NCBI GenBank assembly: GCA_045658005.1
Contig: JAZOUD010000142.1
Span: 1-12,822, forward strand
Origin: UBA2862 sp045658005
GTDB lineage: Bacteria > Bacillota > Clostridia > Christensenellales > Aristaeellaceae
Length of the DNA: 12,822 nucleotides
Direction of reading: 5' to 3'
Shown piece after piece: positions 6,392 through 12,822 of the stretch. The notes beneath the pieces were generated by a model. It was not told the DNA's origin. It saw nothing but the letters and a program-made list of their open reading frames with translations, and ran no database searches. How positions within the stretch are numbered: the first letter of the stretch is position 1; the number at the start of each line of letters is the position of its first letter. A program made the translations under genes and the position numbers.

Positions 6392-6478
6392 GAGCTGGAC
6401 TTCTCCGATGAACAGTTCCGCCTGCTCATTGAGATCGTCAACCGATAGATCGAGGCGGTGACGCTGGAGCAGGGCTGA
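6392..6478 (+). pseudogene. Coding-like remnant beside the duplicated block
   Basis: A short plus-strand frame reads ELDFSDEQFRLLIEIVNR, then a TAG at 6446, then IEAVTLEQG and TGA. It has an amphipathic, protein-like composition but no start or RBS and an internal stop. It begins almost exactly where the similarity between the upstream regions of LRR1 and LRR2 ends (about 6390). It may be the tail of a gene cut when the LRR block arrived. Family not recognised. It may also be chance. Confidence 0.25.
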
Positions 6479-6488
6479 TATCAAAAGC

Positions 6489-6541
6489 CAAATCAAGCCA
6501 AATCCCCATTCGCTGTCGGAACGGGGATTTGGCTTGATTTG
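6489..6541 (-). terminator. 19-bp hairpin terminator after the Rpn-type gene
   Basis: Bases 6489-6507 pair perfectly over 19 bp with 6523-6541, with a 15-base loop. On the minus strand the stem is followed by GGCTTTTGATA. It lies 16 bases past the stop of the truncated Rpn-family gene and is a plausible terminator for it and possibly for Fic transcription. Confidence 0.65.
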
Positions 6542-6557
6542 AATGGTACTCTGTGCG

Positions 6558-7088
6558 TCACGCGATCTGGAATTCCCGGTACAGCTGGTCCCGGAAGGCA
6601 GCGTCCGTCGCCGCCCGCTGAGCGTCCTCGAACCGGCGCTGGCCGAAGAGCAGCTTCATCAGCCGCGCCAGGCGGTCCTCGCCCTCGGCCCGCCCTTCTT
6701 CCCTGAACAGCTCCATGGCCTGGGCCTCGTTGTACTCTGTGAGCAGCATACCCTTCACCTCCGCTCTGTGCGTTTCAAGATATCGTTTGATGATGAAATC
6801 GCCGGGGATGGCGTCGATGGCCCTGTCGATGGCGTTCTCCAGCAGGGTGCCGTCATCCAACTTGCCCTTCAGCACCCTCTCGTTTCTCCGGATCGCATCG
6901 ACGATCCAGGCGTATTCCGCCAAGGGCTTGCAGGTCTCCAGCAGCGATGCGCTCTTGCCCAGGTTCACGTTGAGCATGCGCACGCGCACCTGGATGTCCG
7001 AGGCCGCCCGCAGCTGGGGTGGGAAGGCGTCGGACAGGTTCAGGTCCTCGGCCTCCGGCCGCTCGTCCGGGCCGTTGTAGAACAGCAT
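6558..7088 (-). pseudogene. Truncated Rpn-family nuclease/putative transposase (C-terminal part)
   Basis: The 176-residue frame matches the back half of Rpn-family proteins (recombination-promoting nuclease, PDDEXK-type, once annotated as transposases). It contains the FYNGPDERPEAEDLNLSDAF segment, the CKPLAEYAWIVDAIR segment (53-67), AIDAIPGDFIIKRYLETHRAEVKGMLLTEYNE (90-121) and the Glu/Arg-rich helix after it. In the family an N-terminal nuclease core with the catalytic acidic residues precedes the FYNG stretch; here it is absent. The frame begins at an ATG just after a run of A's with no ribosome site, and an upstream in-frame TGA closes it. I read it as an inactive remnant left after a 5' deletion. 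A stand-alone small protein is less likely. It sits 56 bp downstream of the Fic gene. Confidence 0.72.
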
Positions 7089-7144
7089 TTTTTTTACAAT
7101 CCGCTGTTGGCTCTCATGCTTACGTCACAGACCCATTTCGATTG

Positions 7145-8191
7145 CTATTTCACCCTGTAATAACAAGTATTCTTACCGCTTCCTTCCCTTTCCAGTTCGC
7201 CGGCTGCAACCAGCTTCCTAAGGGCGCCTTCCACAGAGCTGAGACTCAATGAGGGACAGAGCTCCCGGATGTCCTGTTTGGTAAAGCGGCCTATTTTATT
7301 CTGCGTGGCCAGCCGCACGGTTTCCAGCGCCGTCCGCTTTGTTTCTACCAAAGCAAATCGATCCTCAAAATCCCTATAGGCGGCAAGGATGGTTCCCAAC
7401 AGGTATTTTATGAAAGGAAGCGGATCATCCACTCCTTCGTGCCATCCATCCTGCGAGGCGGAAAGGGCTTCATAATAAAGGTCTTTATTCTTGGCGATCT
7501 TCGCCTCCAGCGAAATATACTTTCCCACAAAGAAACCGCTCCTGTAGAGCAGCAGGGTCGTAAGCAACCGGCTCATGCGCCCGTTCCCATCGTTAAAGGG
7601 ATGGATGCAGAGAAAATCATGGATAAATACCGGGATCGCAATGAGCGGCTCCAGTTCCATATTTCCTATGACGCGGTTGTATTCATCGCATATCCCGTCA
7701 AGCGCCTCCGGCGTCTCAAAGGGCGTGAGCGGTGTAAACAATGTCACGGAACGTCCGTCCGGATAGGTCGCGCTGATATAATTCTGGACGGTTTTCGTGC
7801 GCCCGGCCACTGGATTGTTCATGTGGCTGAAGAGAGTCTTATGAAGTTGAAGGATGACATTCCGCGTGATCGGGATCGCGTCAAAGCTCTCGTGGATGAT
7901 GGCAAGCGCGTCACGGTATCCGGCGATTTCCTGCTCATCACGATTCCTGGGCGTGGTTTTCTCCTGAACGAGCTGCCGGATTCGGGTGTTGGTAGTCACG
8001 ATCCCCTCGATGGCATTTGACGCCTCCGTACTTTGAATCATGGCGATTTCGACCAGCTTATCGAGTGCTTCCGGTCGCTGCTTCAAATACATCTCCTGCT
8101 TGCCCGCCTCTTTATAGATTGCCGCGACAAGGCCAAGCAGCTCGGAATCCCACTTTTTATCCCCTATTTTCGCGTAGTTGAATTGCCGCAT
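7145..8191 (-). CDS. Fic-family AMP-transferase with C-terminal winged helix
   Basis: Fic proteins usually transfer AMP from ATP to a hydroxyl side chain of a target protein. This 348-residue protein has the complete catalytic motif HPFNDGNGRMSR at 197-208, with H197, D201, and R205/R208. The N-terminal helical region carries the inhibitory motif S58-xxx-E62-G63 (SNAIEG), which places it in the self-inhibited class with the inhibitory helix before the Fic core. Residues about 290-348 look like a winged-helix DNA-binding domain (FTKQDIRELCPSLSLSSVEGALRKLVAAGELER), as in many stand-alone Fic/HTH proteins. The start at 8191 has GGAGG 9 bases upstream; an in-frame ATG at 8230 lacks one. The gene is less GC-rich than floA and sits between two direct repeats, suggesting accessory DNA. 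Target unknown. Confidence 0.92.
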   Translation of the reverse strand: MRQFNYAKIGDKKWDSELLGLVAAIYKEAGKQEMYLKQRPEALDKLVEIAMIQSTEASNAIEGIVTTNTRIRQLVQEKTTPRNRDEQEIAGYRDALAIIHESFDAIPITRNVILQLHKTLFSHMNNPVAGRTKTVQNYISATYPDGRSVTLFTPLTPFETPEALDGICDEYNRVIGNMELEPLIAIPVFIHDFLCIHPFNDGNGRMSRLLTTLLLYRSGFFVGKYISLEAKIAKNKDLYYEALSASQDGWHEGVDDPLPFIKYLLGTILAAYRDFEDRFALVETKRTALETVRLATQNKIGRFTKQDIRELCPSLSLSSVEGALRKLVAAGELEREGSGKNTCYYRVK

Positions 8192-8220
8192 TCCCCTTAA
8201 CCTCCATAGAATTCCCTTAA

Positions 8221-8249
8221 AACATAGCATAATTTACGGGAAAGATCAA
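8221..8249 (-). promoter_or_regulatory. Candidate promoter of the Fic gene
   Basis: On the minus strand TTGATC (8244-8249) is separated by 17 bases from TATGTT (8221-8226), about 30 bases before the Fic start codon. Both boxes are partial matches to the sigma-A consensus. Confidence 0.45.
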
Positions 8250-8290
8250 GGGGATACGGGATTTTTTTCTTTTCCAGTCGCTTGTAAGAA

Positions 8291-8324
8291 CATCTCCCCG
8301 CCCAGATATCAGGGCGGGGAGATG
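8291..8324 (-). terminator. Hairpin terminator after LRR2
   Basis: CATCTCCCCGCCC (8291-8303) pairs perfectly over 13 bp with 8312-8324 around an 8-base loop. It lies 27 bases past the LRR2 stop; the minus-strand flank TTCTTACAA gives a weak T-tract. It isolates LRR2 from the Fic gene. Confidence 0.7.
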
Positions 8325-8351
8325 AACCAAAGGGATTGCCGGCATGCTGTA

Positions 8352-10754
8352 TTACTTCACCTTTGCCTTCTTGGCTGCGGACCAGGCGGACCAGTAAGTG
8401 GTCTTGCCGACCTTCTTGAAGGCACGGATGCGGACGTAGTAGATTTTGCCCTTCTTCAGGTTCTTGATTGTGCCCTTAACTGTGGAAGCTTTGGACACAG
8501 TCGCCTTTTTCGCGCCGCTGAAGCTCTTCTTCAGGCCGTATTGCAGCTGGTAGCCGCCGATGCCGCCGGCGGACTTCTTCCAGCTGACGGTCAGCCTGCC
8601 CTTGCCCGCCTTCAGCTTCAGGCCCGAGACCGCCTTCGGGTTGATCTTGAAGGTCTTCTTCGCCGTGCCCGTGTAGTTGCCCTTGCCCTTGACCGTCACC
8701 GTGGCTGTGCCGATGGCCTTGTTGTTCTTGTAGCTGACGGTGTAGTCGGTGCCCTTCTTCAGGGTCTTGCCATTCAGCACCACCTTCACCGCAGGCTTCT
8801 TTGCCTTGCCGCTGTACACCTGGGCCTTTACCGTGAGCTTGGCCTTGGCGAGGCTGGTGCGGTCGAGCGGTGAAAACTTGAAGCCGTATTTTTTTGCATA
8901 AGTCTCGGCATAAGAACCTCTGTAACCATGAATCGTCAAATCCAAGGGACCACGGGTATCATCATTAAAATCCTCCTCGTCTCCATCTATGTTATCATAA
9001 AATGTCTCTTCTTGAATTTTCTTTATACTGGATGGAATATAGACATCTTTCAGTGCTTTGCAACCGAAAAATGCCATATCCCCAAGGCTAACCACGCTGT
9101 CTGGTATGGTCACGCTTGTCAGGCTTTCGCAATATTTGAACGCTCTTACACCTATACTGGTTACGCTGTCCGGGATATTTACGCTCGTCAAGCACTCGCA
9201 CCAATAAAACGCATCATCACCTATACTGGTCACGGTGTTCGGGATAGTCACGCTCGTCAGGCTGCGACAAGAGTCGAACACACTCTCAGCTATACTGGTC
9301 ACGTTGCTAGGTATCGTCATGCTCGTCAGGCTGTCACATTCCTTGAACGCACCTTCGCCTATACTGGTCACACTGTCCGGGATGGTCACGCTCGTCAAGC
9401 TGCTGCATCCACAGAACGCCCAACCACCTATACTGGTCACGCTGTCCGGTATGGTCATGCTCGTCAGGTTCTCACATAACTGAAACGCATCTTCGCCTAT
9501 AATGATCACGCTGTCCGGTATGGTTACGCTCGTCAAGCGAACACACATACAAAACGCTTCATCGCCGATGCTGATCACGCTGTCCGGAATCGTCACGCTC
9601 GCCTTTGCCTCGGGACAACGCAGCAGTGTACTCATATTGTATGTATACAATACACCGTCTTTAGAAGCATATACCTTATTGTTCTCAGTCACTGTGATTG
9701 CTTCAGTTGCATCGTTATCCAGCAGATGACTGCTTGAAAGAGAGTTAAAACTTAAACCCGAGCCTATTGTCACGCTCTTCAGGCTATCGCAACAAAACGC
9801 ACCTTCACCTATACTGGTCACGCTGTCCGGGATGGTTACGTTCGTCAGGCTGCTGCATCCAGAGAACGCACCCTCACCTATACTGGTTACGCTGTTTGGG
9901 ATGGTCACGTTGGTTAGGCTGCTGCAATCATTAAACGCAAAGTCATCAATGCTGGTTACACTGTCCGGTATGGTCACGCTAGACAGGCTGGTGCATTCAT
10001 AAAACACCTCTGCATTTATACTGGTCACGCTGTCCGGTAAGGTCACGCTCGTCAGGCTGCTGCATCCATAGAACGCACCGTAACCTATACTGGTCACGCT
10101 GTCCGGTATGGTCACACTCGTCAGGCTGCTGCATCCAGAGAACGTGGCCGGACCTATACTGGTCACGGTGTTCGGGATAGTTACGCTTGTCAGACTGCTG
10201 CATTCAAGGAATGCCCAACCAGCTATACTGGTCACGCTGTCCGGGATCGTCACGCTCGTCAGGTTGGTGCAATGAGAGAACGCACTATCACCTATACTGG
10301 TCACCCCGTCCGGAATGACCACATCTCCGCCTTCGCCTTTATACTTCACCAGCACGCCGTTCTCATCGATCTCGAAGTCCTCGGGACTGCTTTCGTTGCT
10401 GGTCCGGGCCTCGGCGGGGGCTTCGGCGGCGATGTCCAACTCCGTCAGACCGTCCGCGTCCAGATTGTTCTCGAGCCCGTCCAGGACCAGCTCGTCGTCG
10501 GGCAGCGCTTCCACGTCCAGCGCGGCGTCCTCCGCCAGCTCGAGGTCCATATCGCCTTCTTCGACGGCGTCCTCGCCTATGGCGATTTCCTGCGCGTCCG
10601 AATAGACCGCTTCCCCCGCCATCCATTCGACGTCCGAATCCTCCGCCGTCGCGCACAGCATGGCCAGCGCCATTGCGATGATCAGGATCAGGGCGATGAC
10701 CCGCTTTGCGCGGATACCGCCGCCGAAGGCCAACCACGTTCCGTTCTGCTTCAT
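8352..10754 (-). CDS. Secreted BspA-type leucine-rich-repeat protein, LRR2
   Basis: This 800-residue paralogue of LRR1 has the same layout: signal peptide (1-38), acidic region (about 40-135), BspA-type LRRs (about 145-583), Ig-like domain (about 635-704) and Lys-rich fibronectin III-like domain (about 705-800). It has about 17 full repeats and only one VTENNxxYASxDGVLYTYN insertion module, against about 14 repeats and two modules in LRR1. The signal peptide, acidic segment and C-terminal domains are nearly identical to LRR1. The central repeats differ more, and their outward-facing positions are rich in Cys and aromatic residues. One repeat (ending CCDSLK) is a residue short. The start at 10754 has the same AAGGAGG 8 bases upstream as LRR1. 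No wall-anchor motif is seen. Adhesion or matrix binding is the likely role; ligand unknown. Confidence 0.92.
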   Translation of the reverse strand: MKQNGTWLAFGGGIRAKRVIALILIIAMALAMLCATAEDSDVEWMAGEAVYSDAQEIAIGEDAVEEGDMDLELAEDAALDVEALPDDELVLDGLENNLDADGLTELDIAAEAPAEARTSNESSPEDFEIDENGVLVKYKGEGGDVVIPDGVTSIGDSAFSHCTNLTSVTIPDSVTSIAGWAFLECSSLTSVTIPNTVTSIGPATFSGCSSLTSVTIPDSVTSIGYGAFYGCSSLTSVTLPDSVTSINAEVFYECTSLSSVTIPDSVTSIDDFAFNDCSSLTNVTIPNSVTSIGEGAFSGCSSLTNVTIPDSVTSIGEGAFCCDSLKSVTIGSGLSFNSLSSSHLLDNDATEAITVTENNKVYASKDGVLYTYNMSTLLRCPEAKASVTIPDSVISIGDEAFCMCVRLTSVTIPDSVIIIGEDAFQLCENLTSMTIPDSVTSIGGWAFCGCSSLTSVTIPDSVTSIGEGAFKECDSLTSMTIPSNVTSIAESVFDSCRSLTSVTIPNTVTSIGDDAFYWCECLTSVNIPDSVTSIGVRAFKYCESLTSVTIPDSVVSLGDMAFFGCKALKDVYIPSSIKKIQEETFYDNIDGDEEDFNDDTRGPLDLTIHGYRGSYAETYAKKYGFKFSPLDRTSLAKAKLTVKAQVYSGKAKKPAVKVVLNGKTLKKGTDYTVSYKNNKAIGTATVTVKGKGNYTGTAKKTFKINPKAVSGLKLKAGKGRLTVSWKKSAGGIGGYQLQYGLKKSFSGAKKATVSKASTVKGTIKNLKKGKIYYVRIRAFKKVGKTTYWSAWSAAKKAKVK
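9000..10322 (-). repeat. 69-bp coding tandem repeats of LRR2
   Basis: The array is built from the same 69-bp unit as in LRR1: a conserved core (CCTATACTGGTCACGCTGTC on the plus strand and onward) alternating with short variable stretches such as CTGCTGCATCCAGAGAACG. The variable parts are more diverse than in LRR1. One unit near 9780-9805 is 3 bases short. Confidence 0.85.
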
Positions 10755-10780
10755 TTTCCTTTCCTCCTTGTCCATCTGTC

Positions 10781-10794
10781 GCCATACTTATGGC
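10781..10794. promoter_or_regulatory. Palindrome GCCATA-CT-TATGGC in LRR2 leader
   Basis: Identical to the palindrome at 6301-6314 and in the same place between promoter and RBS. Its conservation follows from the duplication, so it does not by itself prove function. Confidence 0.4.
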
Positions 10795-10814
10795 ACAAAT
10801 ATTGTTTAAAATTT

Positions 10815-10843
10815 ATTATACATATAATATCAGGCGTTGTCAA
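10815..10843 (-). promoter_or_regulatory. Consensus promoter of LRR2
   Basis: TTGACA (10838-10843), 17-base spacer, TATAAT (10815-10820) on the minus strand, matching the LRR1 promoter except for single-base changes in the spacer and flank. It is divergent from the flavoprotein promoter, with 36 bases between the two -35 boxes. Confidence 0.85.
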
Positions 10844-10879
10844 TGATTGGAATAGATTAAACCAGGGCTCACGCATGAA

Positions 10880-10908
10880 TTGACATTCAGTGAAATACAT
10901 GTTAAACT
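10880..10908 (+). promoter_or_regulatory. Promoter of the flavoprotein gene
   Basis: TTGACA (10880-10885) is followed after 17 bases by TAAACT (10903-10908), about 47 bases before the start codon. It lies just outside the duplicated LRR block. The AGGGGGG at 10942-10948 serves as ribosome site. Confidence 0.65.
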
Positions 10909-10955
10909 AAGTCATGGGCATCTGCCCTACAATCACAACACAGGGGGGACGTATA

Positions 10956-12822
10956 ATGAAGAAACTGCTTTCGATCATCCTGTGCCTCGCGCTGCTCATG
11001 CTGGGCTTCGCGCTGGCGGAGGGCGAGCGGGTGACCGCCCAGGGCGTGGGCCAGGGCATCGACGGGGACGTCGTGGTGCAGGTGGAGGCCGACGCCAATA
11101 CCATCTACGCCGTCGAGGTGCTGGAGCAGAACGAGACCCCGGGCATCGGCTCGGTGGCGGTGGAACAGCTGCCCAGCGCGATCGTCGCGGCCAACAGCAT
11201 CGCCGTGGACGGCATCGCCGGCGCGACGGTGACCAGCAACGCCATCAAGGACGCCATCAAGCAGGCCCTTGCCGATTCCGGCATCGACGCCGCGCCCTTC
11301 GAGGTCGCGCCCGAGGCCGCCGCGGCGGCGGAGAAGACCGCCGAGACGCTGGACTGCGACGTGGTGATCGTCGGCGCGGGCGGCGCGGGACTGACCGCCG
11401 CCGTGCGGGCCACCCAGGCCGGCGCGAAGGTGCTGGTGCTGGAGAAGATGCCCTTCGTGGGCGGCAACAGCCTGAAGGCTTCCGGCGGCATGAACTGCGC
11501 GGACACCAAGTTCCAGGCCGCGCTGGACATCACCGACAGCGGCGTGCCCCAGTTCATCGAGGACACCATGAACGGCGGCCACGGCATCAACGACCTGGCC
11601 CTGGTCACCACGATGGCCGAGAACAGCGCCGAGGCGGTGGACTGGCTGGAGAGCATCGGCGCGCCCCTGCCCAAGGTGGCGGCCACCGGCGGCACCGTGC
11701 ACAAGTACCTGCACTCTCCCGAGGACGGCAGCCCCGTGGGCGAGTACCTGGTCGCCAAGCTCGACGAGGAGGCGAAGAAGAACGGCATCGAGGTCATGCT
11801 GAACACCACCGCCACCGAGATCCTGATGGACGGCGGCACGGCTGTGGGCGTGAAGGCGAACGACGCCGAACACGATTACACCATCAACGCCAGGGCCGTG
11901 GTGCTGGCCACCGGCGGCTTCGGCGCGAACTTCGATTTGATGTGTTCCTTCAACCCCAGCCTGGCCAACGCCGTGACCACCAACCATCCCGGCGCCACCG
12001 GCGACGGCATATTGATGGCCGAGGCCGTGGGCGCGGCCACCGTGGACATGGACCAGATCCAGCTGCATCCCACCGTGTACCAGGCCACCAGCATGCTGGT
12101 CTCCGAGAAGATGCGCTCCCTGGGCGCGATCCTGGTGAACCAGAACGGCGTGCGCTTCACCAACGACCTGGCCACCCGCGACGCCGTCTCCAACGCCGAG
12201 CTTCAGCAGCCCGGCGGCTACGCCTGGATCGTCTTCGACCAGAACCTGGTGGACAACAACAAGTCCGCCGCCAAGTACATCGAGCAGGGCATGGCCGTCA
12301 CCGGCGACACCTATGAGGCGCTGGCCGAGGCCATGAACGTGGACGCGGAGGCCTTCGTGAAGACCATGGAGACCTGGAACGCGGCCGTGGCCACCGGCGA
12401 GGACGCCGAGTTTGGCCGCAACAACGGCATGGACGCCGACCTGTCCACCGCGCCGTTCTACGCTATCCAGATCGCCCCCGGCATCCATCACACGATGGGC
12501 GGCGTGAAGATCGACACCGCTACCCGGGTCATCGACACCCAGGGCCAGCCCATTCCCGGCCTGTTCGCCGCGGGCGAGACCACCGGCGGCGTGCACGGCG
12601 GCAACCGCATCGGCGGCAACGCCGTCTGCGACTTCGTGGTGTTCGGCCGCATCGCCGGCGCGAACGCCGCGGGATACGCAGCCGCGGGGGCCAGCGCCCC
12701 GGCCTGCGCGAACGCGGCGGCCTCAGCGCCCGCGATGCGTCCGAACACCACGAAATCGCACACCGCGTTGCCGCCGATGCGGTTGCCGCCGTGGACGCCG
12801 CCGGTGGTCTCGCCCGCGGCGA
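10956..12822 (+). CDS. Secreted FMN-binding/FAD flavoprotein reductase (fumarate/urocanate reductase type), 3' end anomalous
   Basis: This protein should reduce a small unsaturated acid outside the membrane, fed by electrons through a covalently bound FMN. Residues 1-21 are a signal peptide. Residues about 25-105 are an FMN-binding domain with the flavin-transferase (ApbE) acceptor motif D85-GIAGA-T91. An FAD-binding Rossmann start lies at 134-165 (DVVIVGAGGAGL). Active-site positions of the family (compare Shewanella Fcc3) are present: H371 (HPT), E384, R408 (ATRD), H511/H512 (HHTMGG) and R551 (GGNRIGGNA). I cannot tell fumarate from urocanate or other substrates. The start has AGGGGGG 7 bases upstream. 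The family C-terminus (GRIAGANAAGYA) is reached near 12680, but no stop follows. From 12694 the frame runs open into the reverse complement of a second copy, up to the window edge. The tail after about residue 580 is therefore not trustworthy. Confidence 0.88.
   Translation, partial: MKKLLSIILCLALLMLGFALAEGERVTAQGVGQGIDGDVVVQVEADANTIYAVEVLEQNETPGIGSVAVEQLPSAIVAANSIAVDGIAGATVTSNAIKDAIKQALADSGIDAAPFEVAPEAAAAAEKTAETLDCDVVIVGAGGAGLTAAVRATQAGAKVLVLEKMPFVGGNSLKASGGMNCADTKFQAALDITDSGVPQFIEDTMNGGHGINDLALVTTMAENSAEAVDWLESIGAPLPKVAATGGTVHKYLHSPEDGSPVGEYLVAKLDEEAKKNGIEVMLNTTATEILMDGGTAVGVKANDAEHDYTINARAVVLATGGFGANFDLMCSFNPSLANAVTTNHPGATGDGILMAEAVGAATVDMDQIQLHPTVYQATSMLVSEKMRSLGAILVNQNGVRFTNDLATRDAVSNAELQQPGGYAWIVFDQNLVDNNKSAAKYIEQGMAVTGDTYEALAEAMNVDAEAFVKTMETWNAAVATGEDAEFGRNNGMDADLSTAPFYAIQIAPGIHHTMGGVKIDTATRVIDTQGQPIPGLFAAGETTGGVHGGNRIGGNAVCDFVVFGRIAGANAAGYAAAGASAPACANAAASAPAMRPNTTKSHTALPPMRLPPWTPPVVSPAA
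12565..12822. repeat. Zero-spacer inverted repeat of the flavoprotein 3' end
   Basis: Arm 12565-12693 and arm 12694-12822 are reverse complements centred at 12693/12694 with no spacer. Over the outer 97 bases (12565-12661 against 12726-12822) I count six differences, at 12593, 12623, 12626, 12632, 12647 and 12656, all at third codon positions and all synonymous. The inner 32 bases of each arm diverge more but stay in codon register. Confidence 0.9.
12694..12822 (-). CDS. C-terminus of a second flavoprotein copy (partial, convergent)
   Basis: Read on the minus strand from the window edge, this encodes AAGETTGGVHGGNRIGGNAV, then CDFVVFGRIAGAEAAAFAQA and GAL, the same conserved C-terminus as the plus-strand reductase with substitutions (N to E, G to A, Y to F, A to Q) confined to the last 15 or so residues. 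It carries the catalytic Arg of the GGNR motif. No stop is met at the junction: the frame continues into the antisense of the first copy until 12488. Either a true paralogue ends here and overlaps its neighbour tail to tail, or the joint is artefactual. The N-terminal portion lies beyond the window. Confidence 0.6.

Noticed and set aside
10902..12596. 564-residue minus-strand open frame and a 478-residue plus-strand frame over the flavoprotein
   Set aside because: The true frame begins at 10956 with signal peptide, GAT flavinylation motif and FAD motif. The other frames are GC-rich shadows of it with His/Gly/Arg-rich composition.
12488..12763. Minus-strand 91-residue frame as a separate small gene
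   Set aside because: It is the end of the inverted second flavoprotein copy running into the antisense of the first, not an independent gene; it lacks a ribosome site.

Overview
The window reads as a stretch of chromosome from an anaerobic, probably gut-dwelling Gram-positive bacterium of the Clostridia (Christensenellales/Aristaeella-like is my best guess, not proven). The basis is strong AGGAGG ribosome sites, near-consensus sigma-A type promoters, a FloA/NfeD pair, BspA-type leucine-rich-repeat (LRR) surface proteins, a truncated Rpn-family protein, a Fic protein and a secreted FMN/FAD reductase. The housekeeping-like genes are GC-rich; the LRR arrays and the Fic gene are visibly less so.

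Region 1 (1-3250, minus strand) looks like one operon, read right to left: an NfeD-like membrane protein, the flotillin-like floA, an unrecognised membrane-anchored protein with a duplicated Cys/His-rich motif, and a LytTR response regulator, ending in a 22-bp hairpin. No histidine kinase is present. A 12-bp dyad element occurs three times around the regulator gene.

Region 2 (3251-6390, minus strand) holds a secreted LRR protein (LRR1) followed after 51 bp by a small secreted protein with two SH3-like domains. One consensus promoter precedes LRR1, and a terminator follows the SH3 gene.

Region 3 (6390-8345) holds a coding-like remnant, a truncated Rpn-family C-terminus with its own terminator, and an intact Fic protein with an N-terminal inhibitory motif.

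Region 4 (8345-10870, minus strand) is LRR2, a paralogue of LRR1. The duplicated block includes promoter, 5' leader, gene and the first bases after the stop, so regions 2 and 4 form direct repeats of about 2.5 kb flanking Fic/Rpn.

Region 5 (10870-12822, plus strand) is a secreted FMN-binding/FAD flavoprotein reductase of the fumarate/urocanate reductase type, transcribed divergently from LRR2. Its 3' end is the oddest part of the window. After 12693 the sequence folds back, and the minus strand encodes the C-terminus of a second, slightly different copy of the same protein. All six differences in the well-aligned part fall at third codon positions. Neither copy has a stop codon at the junction. 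This is either a convergent paralogue pair fused tail to tail or a fold-back assembly/amplification chimera at the window end.

I see no RNA genes, CRISPR array or intact mobile element.
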